Shown piece by piece: positions 54,769 to 64,000 of a stretch of 64,000 nucleotides of DNA. Positions within the stretch are counted from its first letter, which is position 1, and every line of letters starts with the position of its first letter. The translations under genes were made by a program, and so were the position numbers. The DNA is taken from NCBI RefSeq assembly GCF_009690905.1, contig NZ_VOSW01000008.1, positions 79,019-143,018 of the forward strand, read 5' to 3'. The notes beneath the pieces were generated by a model. That model saw nothing but the letters and a program-made list of their open reading frames with translations, did no database searches and was not told where the DNA came from. Origin of the DNA: Paraburkholderia madseniana. GTDB lineage: Bacteria > Pseudomonadota > Gammaproteobacteria > Burkholderiales > Burkholderiaceae.

Positions 54769-56394
54769 GTGACGGAATCCGGCACGCAGACACCACACGC
54801 GCCCCTTACCCGGTCGCCGCTGCTGCAGATGCAGGACATCGGCATCAGCTTCGGCGGCGTACCCGCGTTGCGCAGCGCCAATCTGAGCGTGGCAGCCGGC
54901 GAAGTGCACGCGCTGATCGGCCAGAACGGCGCCGGCAAATCGACCATGATCAAGATCCTGACCGGCGCCTATCGGCGCGGCTCGGGCAGCGTGCGCTTCG
55001 AGGGCCGTGAAGTCGATTTCCGCACGCCGAAGCAGGCGCGTGAAGCCGGCATCAGCACGATCTATCAGGAGATCAACCTGGTGCCGTTCCGCTCGGTTGC
55101 GGAGAACATTTTCCTCGGCCGCGAGCCGCGCCGCTTCGGCCTGATCGACTGGCGCGCGGTACAGCAACGCGCCGCCGCCCTGCTCGATTCGTTCGGTTTG
55201 CAGATCGATGTGAAGAAACCGGTCGGCCGCTATTCCACCGCGATCCAGCAGATGGTGGCGCTGGCGCGCGCCGTCTCGTCGGATGCGAAGATGGTCATCA
55301 TGGACGAGTCGACCTCGTCGCTCGATGAACGCGAAGTGGAATTGCTGTTCACGGTGGTGCGCAAACTGCGCGACGACGGCCGCGCGGTGATCTTCGTCTC
55401 GCACCGGCTCGACGAACTGTACGCGCTATGCGACCGCGTCACCGTGATGCGCGACGGCCAGACGGTCGCGCAAAGCGCGATGGCGGAGATGGACAAGCTG
55501 CAACTCGTCACGACGATGCTCGGCCGCACGCTCGCCGCCGTCGTGCACGAAGACGCCGCTGCGCGTGAAGCCAACCTCGCGCGGCGCGGCAAGCAGGCGA
55601 TCGCCGCGACGCACCTGAGCGCGCATCCGAAAGTGAGCGACGTGTCACTTGAAGTGCATGCGGGCGAAGCGGTGGGACTCGCGGGCCTGCTCGGCTCGGG
55701 CCGGACCGAAACCATGCGCCTGATGTTCGGCGCCGATCCGCTCGAACAAGGCTCATTGTCGATTGGCGGAGAAACGGTGGCATTGAAGTCACCGCAGGAC
55801 GCGATCGCGCGCGGCCTCGCCTACCTCACCGAGGACCGCAAAGCCGAAGGCATCGTCCCCGAACTCTCGGTGCGCGACAACCTCACGCTCGTCTGCTTGC
55901 GCACGCTGGCGAAGAACGGCGTGGTCGACGTGAAGAAACAGCAGGTGATCGTCGACCGTTTCATTGCGTCGCTCGGCATCAAGCTGCGTTCGGCCGATCA
56001 GCCGATTCGCGAACTCTCGGGCGGCAATCAGCAGAAGGTCCTGCTCGCACGTTGGCTCGCTGCCGAACCTTCGCTGCTGTTGCTCGACGAGCCGACGCGC
56101 GGCATCGATGTCGGCGCCAAAGCCGACGTGGCGAAGATCGTGCGTGAACTGCGCGATGCGGGCCTCGCTGTGCTGCTGTCCGCCTCCGAACTCGAAGAAC
56201 TGACGGCGGTGGCCGACCGCGCGGTGGTGATCCGCGATGGCCGCACCGTCGCCGAACTGAACGGCGCCGACATGAGCGAGACCGCAATCATGGACGCCAT
56301 CGCCTACGGCAGCGAAGGCCAATCGCAACTGGTCGAAGCCGCCCAGACCGCACATATCGAAGACGCGTTGGAGGGCGACCGTCATGGCGCTTAA
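54769..56394 (+). CDS. ytfR: Sugar ABC transporter ATPase, YtfR-like (two nucleotide-binding domains)
   Basis: A 541-residue protein starting at GTG 54769. Domain 1: Walker A GQNGAGKST near 53-61, signature-like GRYSTAIQQMVALARA and Walker B VIMDEST near 177-183. Domain 2: GLLGSGRTE, then LSGGNQQKV (about 412-420) and LLLDEPTRGID. This is the tandem layout of RbsA/MglA/YtfR. It energises import with YtfT and YjfF. Overlaps the next gene by 11 bases. Confidence 0.9.
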   Translation: MTESGTQTPHAPLTRSPLLQMQDIGISFGGVPALRSANLSVAAGEVHALIGQNGAGKSTMIKILTGAYRRGSGSVRFEGREVDFRTPKQAREAGISTIYQEINLVPFRSVAENIFLGREPRRFGLIDWRAVQQRAAALLDSFGLQIDVKKPVGRYSTAIQQMVALARAVSSDAKMVIMDESTSSLDEREVELLFTVVRKLRDDGRAVIFVSHRLDELYALCDRVTVMRDGQTVAQSAMAEMDKLQLVTTMLGRTLAAVVHEDAAAREANLARRGKQAIAATHLSAHPKVSDVSLEVHAGEAVGLAGLLGSGRTETMRLMFGADPLEQGSLSIGGETVALKSPQDAIARGLAYLTEDRKAEGIVPELSVRDNLTLVCLRTLAKNGVVDVKKQQVIVDRFIASLGIKLRSADQPIRELSGGNQQKVLLARWLAAEPSLLLLDEPTRGIDVGAKADVAKIVRELRDAGLAVLLSASELEELTAVADRAVVIRDGRTVAELNGADMSETAIMDAIAYGSEGQSQLVEAAQTAHIEDALEGDRHGA

Positions 56395-57412
56395 GTTGCA
56401 CACCGAGTCGATACACACCCAAACCACGCCGCCTATGCCGGACGCAGCCACATCACGCGCCACGGCCGCATCGACGGTGAAGAAATGGCGGCACCTGGCC
56501 ATGCAACGCGAAGTGATCGTGTTGCTCGCGATGGTGCTCTTCAACCTGATCTTCACCCCGCACTTCTGGTCGCTGCAAACCTTCAACGTCAACATGACGC
56601 AGGTGGTGACGATCGTGATCGTCGGCATCGGCATGACGCTCGTGGTGGCGACGGGCGGCATCGATCTGTCGGTGGGCGCCTCGATGGCGATTTCGGGCGC
56701 GCTCGCACCGATGCTGTTTCTGAATATTCCCGGGCCGGGCGGTATCGCGCTCGCGTTCGTGCTGCCGGTGCTGGCGGCGGCCGCGTGCGGCGTCTTCAAC
56801 GGCTTGCTGGTGACGAGGCTATCCGTCCAGCCGATTGTCGCGACGCTGGTGCTGTTCATCGCCGGGCGCGGCATCGCCCAGGTCGTCACCGATGGCAGCC
56901 TGCAGGCGTTCAACACGCCCGCCTTCCAGTGGATCGCCCTGGGCAAGGTCGCCGGCGTGCCGTTTCAGGTGCTGCTGATGCTCGCGCTGGTCGTGCTGTT
57001 CGCGTGGATCGTGCGCAAAACCCTGTTCGGCCAGTACCTGCTGATCACCGGCGGCAACGAAAAGGCCGCCTATCTGTGCGGTGTGCCGACGGCCACCGTC
57101 AAGCTGATCGCTTACACGGTGTGCGCCGCGCTCGCGGGACTGGCGGGGCTGATCTCGATCTCGGTGAATTCGTCGTCGGATGCGAACGTGGTGGGACTCG
57201 GTGTCGAACTCGACGCGATCGCCGCGGTGGCGGTCGGCGGCACGGCGCTGACGGGCGGCAAGGCGTATATCGGCGGCACGCTGATCGGCGCGCTGATCAT
57301 CCAGTTGCTGCGCTATACGCTGCTCGCGCACGGCATTCCCGACGCGGCGGCACTGGTGGTGAAGGCCGGCATCATCGTCGCTGCGGTTTATGTGCAACGC
57401 CGCTCGCGTTAA
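56384..57412 (+). CDS. ytfT: Sugar ABC transporter permease, YtfT-like
   Basis: A 342-residue inner-membrane permease with about 9 hydrophobic segments. Its BPD_transp_2 motif includes VVATGGIDLSVGA (about 86-98) and GGTALTGGKAYIGG near 285-298. The start at 56384 overlaps the ATPase gene, indicating coupled translation. Forms the channel with YjfF. Confidence 0.9.
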   Translation: MALKLHTESIHTQTTPPMPDAATSRATAASTVKKWRHLAMQREVIVLLAMVLFNLIFTPHFWSLQTFNVNMTQVVTIVIVGIGMTLVVATGGIDLSVGASMAISGALAPMLFLNIPGPGGIALAFVLPVLAAAACGVFNGLLVTRLSVQPIVATLVLFIAGRGIAQVVTDGSLQAFNTPAFQWIALGKVAGVPFQVLLMLALVVLFAWIVRKTLFGQYLLITGGNEKAAYLCGVPTATVKLIAYTVCAALAGLAGLISISVNSSSDANVVGLGVELDAIAAVAVGGTALTGGKAYIGGTLIGALIIQLLRYTLLAHGIPDAAALVVKAGIIVAAVYVQRRSR

Positions 57413-57441
57413 AGCGTGCAGGACACTCCGGACTCGATGCG

Positions 57442-58401
57442 ATGAAAAAGAACCTTCCTATCCTCCTTGCACTGGTCACGCTCATCGTGCTCGGCCTCGT
57501 GCGCTACGACCATTTCGGCTCGGCCTACAACATCACCTCGTTCTGGCGCTACAACTCGATGTTCGCGCTGATCTCGATCGGCATGGCCTTCGTGATCATC
57601 ACGGGCGGCATTGATCTGTCGGTCGGCACGGTGGCGGCTCTCGCGAGCGTCGTCGCCGCGTTGACCAGCGCGTACGGCGGCGGGGTCGCGGTCGTGGCCG
57701 GCTGCGCGGCCGGCATGGCCGTCGGCGTGCTCAACGGCCTGATCATCACGCGGCTGAAAATCCTGCCCTTCATCGTGACGCTCGCGACCAGCCTCGGCGC
57801 GCATGGCGTCGCGCTGCTGCTCGGCAAGAACGATGCGGTGTCGATCGCCGCCGACTCGAACTTCGGCAACTTCGGTCAAGGCGATCTGTTCGGCCTGCCG
57901 ATCCCGGGGATCGTCGCGGCAGTCGCCGCAATCGCCGGCTGGCTCGCGCTGCGCAGCACGCGCTTCGGGCGGCATTCGCTGGCCATCGGCGGCAGCGAGG
58001 AAGCGGCGCGGCTAATGGGCCTGAACGTCGACCGCACGCTGGTGATGGCTTATGCCGTGAGCGGCCTGCTCGCCGGCATGGCAGGCGTGATCCTCGCCGC
58101 ACAATTCGGCGCCGGTCAGCCGAACGAAGGCGTTGGCTGGGAGCTGTTCGCGATCTCCGCGGTGGTGCTCGGGGGCACCTTGCTTACCGGTGGGGAAGGC
58201 TCGATTGCGATGACGATCGCCGGCGTGCTGTTGCTCGGGTTGGTGTTCAATCTGCTGAATTTCGAAAACGGGCTGGGATTCATCAGCTTGTCGGCGTACT
58301 GGCAATCGGTGATTCGCGGGGTGTTCCTGCTGCTGGTGATCGTGCTGCAGGCAAGAGTGCTGAAGCAGCGCGGCAAGAAGCGCGTGGCGGCTCCGGCGTA
58401 A
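57442..58401 (+). CDS. yjfF: Sugar ABC transporter permease, YjfF-like
   Basis: A 319-residue permease homologous to the preceding one: FVIITGGIDLSVGT near 52-65 and AISAVVLGGTLLTGGEGS near 235-252. The start at 57442 is 29 bases after the ytfT stop. Second half of the transport channel; completes the galactofuranose-type ytfQRT-yjfF importer. Confidence 0.9.
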   Translation: MKKNLPILLALVTLIVLGLVRYDHFGSAYNITSFWRYNSMFALISIGMAFVIITGGIDLSVGTVAALASVVAALTSAYGGGVAVVAGCAAGMAVGVLNGLIITRLKILPFIVTLATSLGAHGVALLLGKNDAVSIAADSNFGNFGQGDLFGLPIPGIVAAVAAIAGWLALRSTRFGRHSLAIGGSEEAARLMGLNVDRTLVMAYAVSGLLAGMAGVILAAQFGAGQPNEGVGWELFAISAVVLGGTLLTGGEGSIAMTIAGVLLLGLVFNLLNFENGLGFISLSAYWQSVIRGVFLLLVIVLQARVLKQRGKKRVAAPA

Positions 58402-58988
58402 TCAAAACAGGAAACGCTGGAATCCTTATTTAACGGTGGATTCCGGCTGTTCGCCCGAGCGCCAATCAACCTTTGTGTACCAACCTGGCAAGGCCATGCA
58501 GCGCGAACAGAAGTGAGCGCGCTCGCCCTGCGCATCTCGCCTTTACGGCCCGATTTCCTCACCTTTCGCACTGATCTCCCGCCCTTTTGCCAGTTTTATC
58601 AGCAGGGTCAATGCTGCGGTGCACGGCGGGTTTCGGTATCATCCTGAAAATGTTGCCCGCGCGGGGCGCCTATCCGGCGCATGCCGGACAGCCGATGGCA
58701 GCCGCCCTGCGCGGTTTTCGCCCATCGCCGTACCCTTGCTGAAGCGCGGCTGCAGCCACGCCAACGTACTTCGCGGCGCCGATCGTCACAACCGCCGGCG
58801 CCGACGCTTCCAGGTCCGGTAGCCCGCTTCACCACGCTCAACCGCCGCGCCAAAGCCCTCGGGCAGCGGGCGCGGTAAAATAGCGGATTGCGCGTGATTC
58901 CCGATCTCGGGTTAGCGCAGCATCGCCCTTGCCGTGCCGGCCGGCTAAAACGACTGGCCGCCTTTGTTTTCGCACTATCCAAGAAGCC
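58402..58988. other. Intergenic region between yjfF and fpr
   Basis: About 590 bases. It holds the end of the ytf transcript and the fpr promoter. Short frames on both strands look like chance. No RNA gene recognised. Confidence 0.4.
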
Positions 58989-59759
58989 ATGAGCAACCTG
59001 AATTCACAAACAGTCCTGAGCGTCCATCACTGGACCGATACGCTTTTCAGCTTCACCTGCACGCGCGATCCGTCGTTCCGTTTCGAAAACGGCCAGTTCA
59101 CGATGGTGGGCCTCGAAGTCGACGGCAAGCCGCTGATCCGCGCCTATAGCCTTGCGAGTGCGAACTACGAAGAGCACCTCGAATTCCTGAGCATCAAGGT
59201 GCAGGACGGCCCGCTCACGTCGCGTTTGCAACATTTGAAGGTCGGCGACGAAGTCCTGATCGGCAAGAAGCCGGTCGGCACGCTGATGGCCGACAACCTG
59301 CTGCCGGGCAAAACGCTGTGGCTGCTGTCCACCGGCACGGGTCTCGCCCCGTTCATGTCGATCATTAAAGATCCGGACATTTACGAGCGCTACGAGCGCG
59401 TGGTCCTGACGCACACCTGCCGTTTCGTCGACGAGCTGGCGTACAAGGAATACATCACGGATCACCTGCCGGCGCACGAACATCTGGGCGAGCTGGTGCA
59501 GGAAAAGCTGCTGTACTACCCGACGGTGACGCGCGAAGCGTTCCAGAACCGCGGCCGCATCACCGAACTGATCGAAACCGAAAAGCTGTTCGCCGACCTC
59601 GGCGTGCCGGGCTTCTCGCTCGCAGACGACCGTGTGATGCTGTGCGGCAGCCCGCACATGCTGCGCGACACGCGCAAGCTGCTTGACGACTTGGGCTTCC
59701 AGGAAGGCAGCAACAACGCGCCGGGTCACTACGTGGTCGAAAAAGCGTTCGTGGGCTAA
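58989..59759 (+). CDS. fpr: Ferredoxin-NADP+ reductase
   Basis: A 256-residue protein. The start at 58989 (MSNLNSQ) is family-typical. FAD motif RAYSLASANYEE near 50-61, and NADP motif LLSTGTGLAPFMSII near 112-126, then the C-terminal VEKAFVG ending. Passes electrons between NADPH and ferredoxin or flavodoxin, important in oxidative stress and Fe-S repair. A clear terminator follows at 59802. Confidence 0.95.
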   Translation: MSNLNSQTVLSVHHWTDTLFSFTCTRDPSFRFENGQFTMVGLEVDGKPLIRAYSLASANYEEHLEFLSIKVQDGPLTSRLQHLKVGDEVLIGKKPVGTLMADNLLPGKTLWLLSTGTGLAPFMSIIKDPDIYERYERVVLTHTCRFVDELAYKEYITDHLPAHEHLGELVQEKLLYYPTVTREAFQNRGRITELIETEKLFADLGVPGFSLADDRVMLCGSPHMLRDTRKLLDDLGFQEGSNNAPGHYVVEKAFVG

Positions 59760-59801
59760 GCGGACGCTCAGATTGAGCGGCCCACGCCGCGGAATCACCA
59801 G

Positions 59802-59827
59802 AAAGGAGCCTTCGGGCTCCTTTTTTG
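59802..59827 (+). terminator. Terminator of fpr
   Basis: AAAGGAGCC / GGCTCCTTT hairpin with loop TTC and a run of six T. Confidence 0.9.
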
Positions 59828-60191
59828 TTGCGCAGTTACAAATCGACGCCACCGCCCTGACATTTGACGTCAGCATTATTCCTACATTGCGTGCGTTGCA
59901 AAACATCAACCGTTGTGTGAAATGTACGCGCTAACCCTTGGTGCACCTGCATTTTTTCTTTTTTATGAGATATCATCGCGGCGCATGATCGGTCGCTTTA
60001 AACGTCGGCCGCAGTACGATCATCATGTTACTGAATGTAAATTTCGTTACGATGCGCCGTAGCGATTTGTCCGTCGCGGACGACGCGAAAGGACGTCACT
60101 GGAGGCCAGAGACTCGCATGCGTTCTTTCGTCTTCGCGCCGCCGATGCGCACCCGCTTCGCCGTTTGCACTGCTTCCTGAGAGGGAAAGTC
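59828..60191. other. Intergenic region before two-component genes
   Basis: About 360 bases, locally AT-rich near 59935-60050. It should contain the promoter of the kinase-regulator operon. No gene seen. Confidence 0.4.
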
Positions 60192-61028
60192 ATGGATACG
60201 TCGACCGTCGTCCCGTTTAGCGCCCACATTCCGCCTTCACTTGCACACGCCGCGCCGCCCTCCGCTGCTGAGCGCGAACTCGCGCAACTGCGCGCCCGCG
60301 TGCGCCAACTGTCGGCTGAGCTCGTTCAGGCGCAGGAGGCTGCCTGCCGCCATGTGGCGCGCGAATTGCATGACGGCGTCGGCGCCGAGCTGACCGCGAC
60401 GCGTTTCGCCCTTGCCGGCGTCGAAACCTGGCTGCCCGCCGATGCGCCGCCGCAGTGCGCCGCCGCGCTCGCCGTTGCGAATCGTTCGCTCGACGCCGTG
60501 TGCACCGCCAGCCGCCAGGCCGTCGCGGAACTGCATGCGCCGTCGCTCGAAGCGGGCATTGTCGGCGCGCTGGCGCAATGGACTGGCGACTTCGCAGCGC
60601 GCACGAACCTGCGCACGAGTTTCGTCTGTGCCGCCGACGTGCGGCTCACGCGCCTGCCCACCGACGCGGCGCTGGCCATATTCCGGGTCGCCCAGGAAGC
60701 ACTGAACAATATTGCCAAGCACGCGCGCGCCGAATCCGCCGACCTGCGGATCGAGACCGGCCGCCGCCACCTGACCTTGATCGTCAGCGACGACGGCATC
60801 GGCTTGACGCGCACCGCCCGCAGCCGTCGAGGCCATTTCGGCCTGAGCGGCATGCAGGCGCGCTGCGCCGCCTTCGACGGCACGTTACGGATCAGCGCCC
60901 GCCGGATCGGCTCAGGCCGCGGCGACAGCGGCACCGCGTCGCGCGGCACGCTCGTGCAGGCACGCTTTGCGTGGGATGCGATGCTGGCGAGCGCACCGGG
61001 CGCCGAGCGTCGCGCGCTGCAATCGTGA
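60192..61028 (+). CDS. Soluble histidine kinase (HisKA_3 type), NarX-like
   Basis: A 278-residue kinase with start behind GAGAGGGAAAG. A coiled coil (about 25-55) leads into the phosphoacceptor site RELHDGVG with His60, then the ATPase domain: N-box ALNNIAKHARA (about 174-184) and G1 DDGIGL (about 202-207). No membrane segment or PAS domain is present, so the sensor input is probably another protein or a cytoplasmic signal. Paired with the NarL-type regulator 10 bases downstream. Confidence 0.9.
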   Translation: MDTSTVVPFSAHIPPSLAHAAPPSAAERELAQLRARVRQLSAELVQAQEAACRHVARELHDGVGAELTATRFALAGVETWLPADAPPQCAAALAVANRSLDAVCTASRQAVAELHAPSLEAGIVGALAQWTGDFAARTNLRTSFVCAADVRLTRLPTDAALAIFRVAQEALNNIAKHARAESADLRIETGRRHLTLIVSDDGIGLTRTARSRRGHFGLSGMQARCAAFDGTLRISARRIGSGRGDSGTASRGTLVQARFAWDAMLASAPGAERRALQS

Positions 61029-61038
61029 GCACGCCATC

Positions 61039-61695
61039 ATGAGCCTGCGCATCCTGCTGGCCGACGACCATGCGGTGGTTCGCCAAGGCGTCCGCCAGTT
61101 GCTGCTCGACCGCGGCGTGGCGCGCGAAGTCACCGAGGCGCAAAGCGGCGCCGAAGCGCTCGACGCCGTTGCCCAACACAGCTACGACGTGGTGCTGCTC
61201 GACATTTCGCTGCCGGACATGAATGGCGTCGAAGTGCTCAAGCGTTTGAAACGCAAAGCGCCGCGCGTGGCCGTACTGATGTTCTCGATGTACCGCGAGG
61301 ACCAGTACGCCGTACGCGCGCTGAAGGCCGGCGCCGCCGGCTACCTGTCGAAGACGGTCGACGCCGCGCAGATGATCGGCGCAATCCAGCAGGTCGCGGC
61401 GGGCCGCAAATACGTCAGCCCGGCCATGGCCGAAGCGCTGGCGGACTACGTCTCCTTCGACGGCGAACAATTGCCGCACGAAAAGCTCTCGGATCGCGAA
61501 TACCAGACGCTATGCATGCTCGCGTCCGGCAAGCGGCTGACGGATATCGCCATGGCGTTATCGCTGTCGGTGAAGACGGTCAGCGTGTACCGCACCCGGC
61601 TGCTCGAAAAGATGAAGCTGCGCAATAACGCCGAGCTGACCTTCTATGTGATGAGCAACCGTCTCGTCGACTTGAATCCGGCGATGGCCGGTTGA
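61039..61695 (+). CDS. NarL/FixJ-family response regulator
   Basis: A 218-residue protein. Receiver domain about 1-120 with acidic pocket DD at 9-10, phosphoacceptor Asp55 (LLDISLPD), and Lys in LSKTVD near 105-108. C-terminal LuxR-type HTH (about 150-210): LSDREYQTLCMLASGKRLTDIAM. It is the partner of the kinase just upstream and has the same strand and spacing as a standard operon. Confidence 0.95.
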   Translation: MSLRILLADDHAVVRQGVRQLLLDRGVAREVTEAQSGAEALDAVAQHSYDVVLLDISLPDMNGVEVLKRLKRKAPRVAVLMFSMYREDQYAVRALKAGAAGYLSKTVDAAQMIGAIQQVAAGRKYVSPAMAEALADYVSFDGEQLPHEKLSDREYQTLCMLASGKRLTDIAMALSLSVKTVSVYRTRLLEKMKLRNNAELTFYVMSNRLVDLNPAMAG

Positions 61696-61965
61696 AGCTT
61701 TCTTCCCCAGATCGCTAAATAGCGCCCGATCAGCGCGGGCGCGATTCCGCCCGACCGGGCACGCAACGCGCGAAAACCTTTCCACCGCGCGCCATGCCCA
61801 GACAAACGTCACGCCCAAATCGCTTTCACCAGGCATTTTCCGCCTCCTCTTCAGACGCTAAAAACACCGTCCCAAAATGGTGCAGAGGCGCTCATCCGTT
61901 AAAATCGCGGGTTTCCCCTGACATTCGGCGCGCAAGATGCGTGCACTACTGGAGACCCACCGCCA

Positions 61966-63357
61966 ATGTCCCTGTTCCGCAAGAAGAGCGTCGAGCACAT
62001 GATCGCCGCGAGCGCTCAGAACGCCGGCCTGAAGAAAGCGCTTGGCGCGCTCGATCTGACTTTCCTCGGCGTCGGCGCCATTATCGGCACTGGCATTTTC
62101 GTGCTGACCGGCACGGGCGCGGTTCAGGCCGGCCCGGCGCTGATGGTGTCGTTCCTGATCGCGGCGATTGCCTGCGGGTTCGCCGCGCTCGCCTATGCCG
62201 AGTTCGCTTCGACGATTCCGGTTGCGGGGTCCATCTACACGTATTCGTACGCGACGCTCGGCGAGCTGGCCGCGTGGATCATCGGTTGGGACTTGATGCT
62301 CGAGTACGGGCTGGCAACGTCGGCGGTATCGGTCGGCTGGTCGGGCTATCTGCAATCGTTGCTGTCGGGCTTCGGCGTGAGCTTGCCGGTTGCGCTGACG
62401 GCGGCGCCCGGCGCCTTGCCCGGGCACGAGACATGGTTCAACCTGCCCGCTTTCCTCGTGATGATGGCGATCACGGCGCTGTTGTCGCTTGGCGTGCGTG
62501 AATCCGCGCGAATCAACAACATCATGGTGGCGATCAAGGTGATCGTGGTGCTGCTGGTGATCGGCGTGGGTGTTTTCCACGTGACGCCGGCGAACTGGCA
62601 TCCGTTCATGCCGAACGGCTGGAACGGCGTGTTCGGCGCGGCGGCGGTGATGTTCTTCGCGTTCATCGGGTTCGATTCGGTGTCTTCCGCGGCGGAGGAA
62701 GTGAAGGATCCGAAGCGCGATTTGCCGATTGGGATCATTGCGTCGCTGGGTGTGTGCGCGGTGCTCTACGTCGCGGTGGCGGCTGTGGTCACCGGCATCG
62801 TGCCGTCGGCGCAGTTCGCGAACATTTCGCATCCGGTGTCTTACGCGTTGCAGGTGGCGGGTCAGAAGTGGGTGGCGGGCTTTATCGACCTTGGTGCGGT
62901 GCTGGGCATGCTGACGGTGATTCTGGTGATGGCTTATGGCCAGACGCGCGTGATTTTCGCGATGTCGCGGGATGGGTTGTTGCCTGCACGGCTTTCCCGG
63001 GTGGATCCGAAGTTTGCTACGCCGTTCTTTACGACGTGGCTCGTGGGGATTTTCTTCGGGCTGATTGGCGCGCTGGTGCCGTTGAATGTGCTGGCTGAGC
63101 TGATCAATATCGGCACGTTGGCCGCGTTTTCGATGGTGTCGATTGCGGTGCTGGTTTTGCGGAAGACGCATCCTGAGTTGCCGCGGGCGTTCCGGTGTCC
63201 TGGTGTGCCGGTGGTGCCGGTGTTGGCTGTCGCCTCGTGTTTGTTTTTGATGGTCAATCTCCAGGCTGTTACCTGGGTGGCGTTTGTGGTTTGGTTGCTG
63301 ATTGGGATGGTTATTTATTTTGGTTACTCTCGCCGGCATTCCAAGTTGGCGAAATAA
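61966..63357 (+). CDS. APC-superfamily amino acid permease
   Basis: A 463-residue protein with 12 predicted helices. GVGAIIGTGIFVLTG (about 36-50) is the APC unwound first helix; AGFAALAYAEFAS-type helix 3 and FFAFIGFDSVSSAAEEVKDPKRDLP near 223-247 are typical. The group includes YfnA-type cationic or neutral amino acid permeases; substrate not evident. Monocistronic. Confidence 0.9.
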   Translation: MSLFRKKSVEHMIAASAQNAGLKKALGALDLTFLGVGAIIGTGIFVLTGTGAVQAGPALMVSFLIAAIACGFAALAYAEFASTIPVAGSIYTYSYATLGELAAWIIGWDLMLEYGLATSAVSVGWSGYLQSLLSGFGVSLPVALTAAPGALPGHETWFNLPAFLVMMAITALLSLGVRESARINNIMVAIKVIVVLLVIGVGVFHVTPANWHPFMPNGWNGVFGAAAVMFFAFIGFDSVSSAAEEVKDPKRDLPIGIIASLGVCAVLYVAVAAVVTGIVPSAQFANISHPVSYALQVAGQKWVAGFIDLGAVLGMLTVILVMAYGQTRVIFAMSRDGLLPARLSRVDPKFATPFFTTWLVGIFFGLIGALVPLNVLAELINIGTLAAFSMVSIAVLVLRKTHPELPRAFRCPGVPVVPVLAVASCLFLMVNLQAVTWVAFVVWLLIGMVIYFGYSRRHSKLAK

Positions 63358-63509
63358 GGGTTTGGGTTTTGCCTGCTCGGCGCTTTTGTCAGTGTTCTTG
63401 GGGCTTTGGCCTTTCCTTGATCTGGCTTTGGTGCCTTTCCTTGCATTGTTAGTGGTCTATTAGCGTTGCCCCTGTGCGGGGCAATGCTCTCAACTTAAGC
63501 CCCATTCCA
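63358..63509. other. Gap between APC permease and IS4 transposase
   Basis: About 150 bases without a gene; the IS left end and its inverted repeat should lie here. The region is unusually T/G-rich compared with the flanking core DNA. Confidence 0.4.
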
Positions 63510-64000
63510 TCAAGCGACCTTGTACGCGAGATGGAGATGGGGTTTGGCTTTTCTGGGCGGTCGTGGGTAAGAGCGCGAGGGCTGAATACGACATCGGGCT
63601 CCGTGGATGGCGGGCATGAGATCGGCGAGCCGGTTCAGGCAGCGCTCAATCCGTAGCAGGCACGCGCCGAGGATCGGCTTGAGGGCGCCCAGCGCGTACA
63701 GACGGTTTGGATGACTGGTGTGGTCGTCTTTGGCTGGATCGTCCAGGTCATTGAGTAGCGTACACAGGTTATCAGCGACGGTTTTCGCACCGAAGTCCTG
63801 CTGCAGCGCCAGGTAATCCAGGCCGGTGACAGCCTCAAGCCGCAGTCGGTGCTTCAGACGTTTGAACGCTTCCTGGCGGGTAAGGAACTGGCGCGGTGCG
63901 CGGCAAACCCGGTCCGTTTCCAGCCCCTCCCCATAAGAACTGATCGTGAGGTTTTCCCTCAAGCAGCTCACCCAGTGGGATTCATCGCAAGGGTTATGGG
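63510..64000 (-). CDS. IS4-family transposase, C-terminal part (runs off window)
   Basis: The frame is open to the window edge and ends at 63510. It reads NLTISSYGEGLETDRVCRAPRQFLTRQEAF, KRLKHRLRLEAVTGLDYLALQQDFGAK and a final RSYPRPPRKAKPHLHLAYKVA, the characteristic C-terminus of IS4 DDE transposases. The catalytic core lies beyond the edge, so intactness cannot be judged. Confidence 0.85.
   Translation of the reverse strand, partial: HNPCDESHWVSCLRENLTISSYGEGLETDRVCRAPRQFLTRQEAFKRLKHRLRLEAVTGLDYLALQQDFGAKTVADNLCTLLNDLDDPAKDDHTSHPNRLYALGALKPILGACLLRIERCLNRLADLMPAIHGARCRIQPSRSYPRPPRKAKPHLHLAYKVA

Noticed and set aside
61858..63339. 493-residue antisense frame over the amino acid permease
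   Set aside because: His/Arg-rich chance product of high-GC coding on the plus strand, with no known domain.

Overview
The window looks like a chromosomal segment of a Burkholderia sensu lato species, most likely Paraburkholderia. The evidence is the high-GC coding, the rsmI / yraN / SIS-domain / BON lipoprotein / cytochrome c cluster, an H-NS protein with a C-terminal AT-hook-like region, a ytfQRT-yjfF sugar importer with a LacI regulator, and many small lipoproteins. It splits into two parts at a tRNA-Ala(CGC) gene (25657-25732, minus strand).

Positions 1 to about 25.6 kb are accessory DNA lying against the 3' end of that tRNA, the usual side for a genomic island or integrative element. 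No integrase, relaxase or matching attachment repeat was seen, so the element probably continues left of the window or is decayed. From the left it holds: a YhaO/YhaN-like (SbcD/SbcC-like) nuclease pair cut by the window edge; a plasmid/phage-style module (zinc-ribbon glycine-zipper protein, DUF932 protein, YqaJ-type exonuclease, a protein resembling phage recombination directionality factors, a membrane protein with a C-terminal helix-turn-helix, two tandem paralogous small proteins, an XRE repressor); a lipoprotein; then a four-gene operon at 10127-17763. That operon encodes an alpha/beta hydrolase, a caspase-VMAP protein, a MoxR AAA+ ATPase, and a 1171-residue protein with a vWA-like/SAV_2336 region, a CHAT protease and seven TPR-like repeats. 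It matches the vWA-MoxR-VMAP ternary NTP-dependent conflict systems known from comparative genomics, here with two separate caspase-fold proteases and a hydrolase, and is the most interesting feature. IS630-like and other transposase debris and a broken DUF3592 gene flank it. Further right, on the minus strand, lie an HUH-type (inovirus Gp2-like) replication protein, a second copy of the membrane/HTH protein, small genes, a pyrimidine-rich non-coding region with phased repeats, an HTH protein and an unknown protein.

From 25.7 kb to the end the content looks like core chromosome: cell-envelope and division genes (dolP-like, diaA-like, yraN, rsmI, rlpA), an MBL hydrolase with a DEDD exonuclease, an Lrp regulator, a cation diffusion facilitator, H-NS, a heme-utilisation/PNPOx-like protein, an MFS transporter, a Thr-Pro repeat lipoprotein, a JmjC/cupin protein, livK, nitronate monooxygenase, dienelactone hydrolase, amidase, an internally deleted MFS transporter, HiPIP, a FAD oxidoreductase, a MoxR-like ATPase, a nuclease/phosphatase, an aldose epimerase, the LacI-ytfQRT-yjfF galactofuranose-type import locus, fpr, a soluble two-component pair and an APC permease. 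An IS4-family transposase runs off the right edge.
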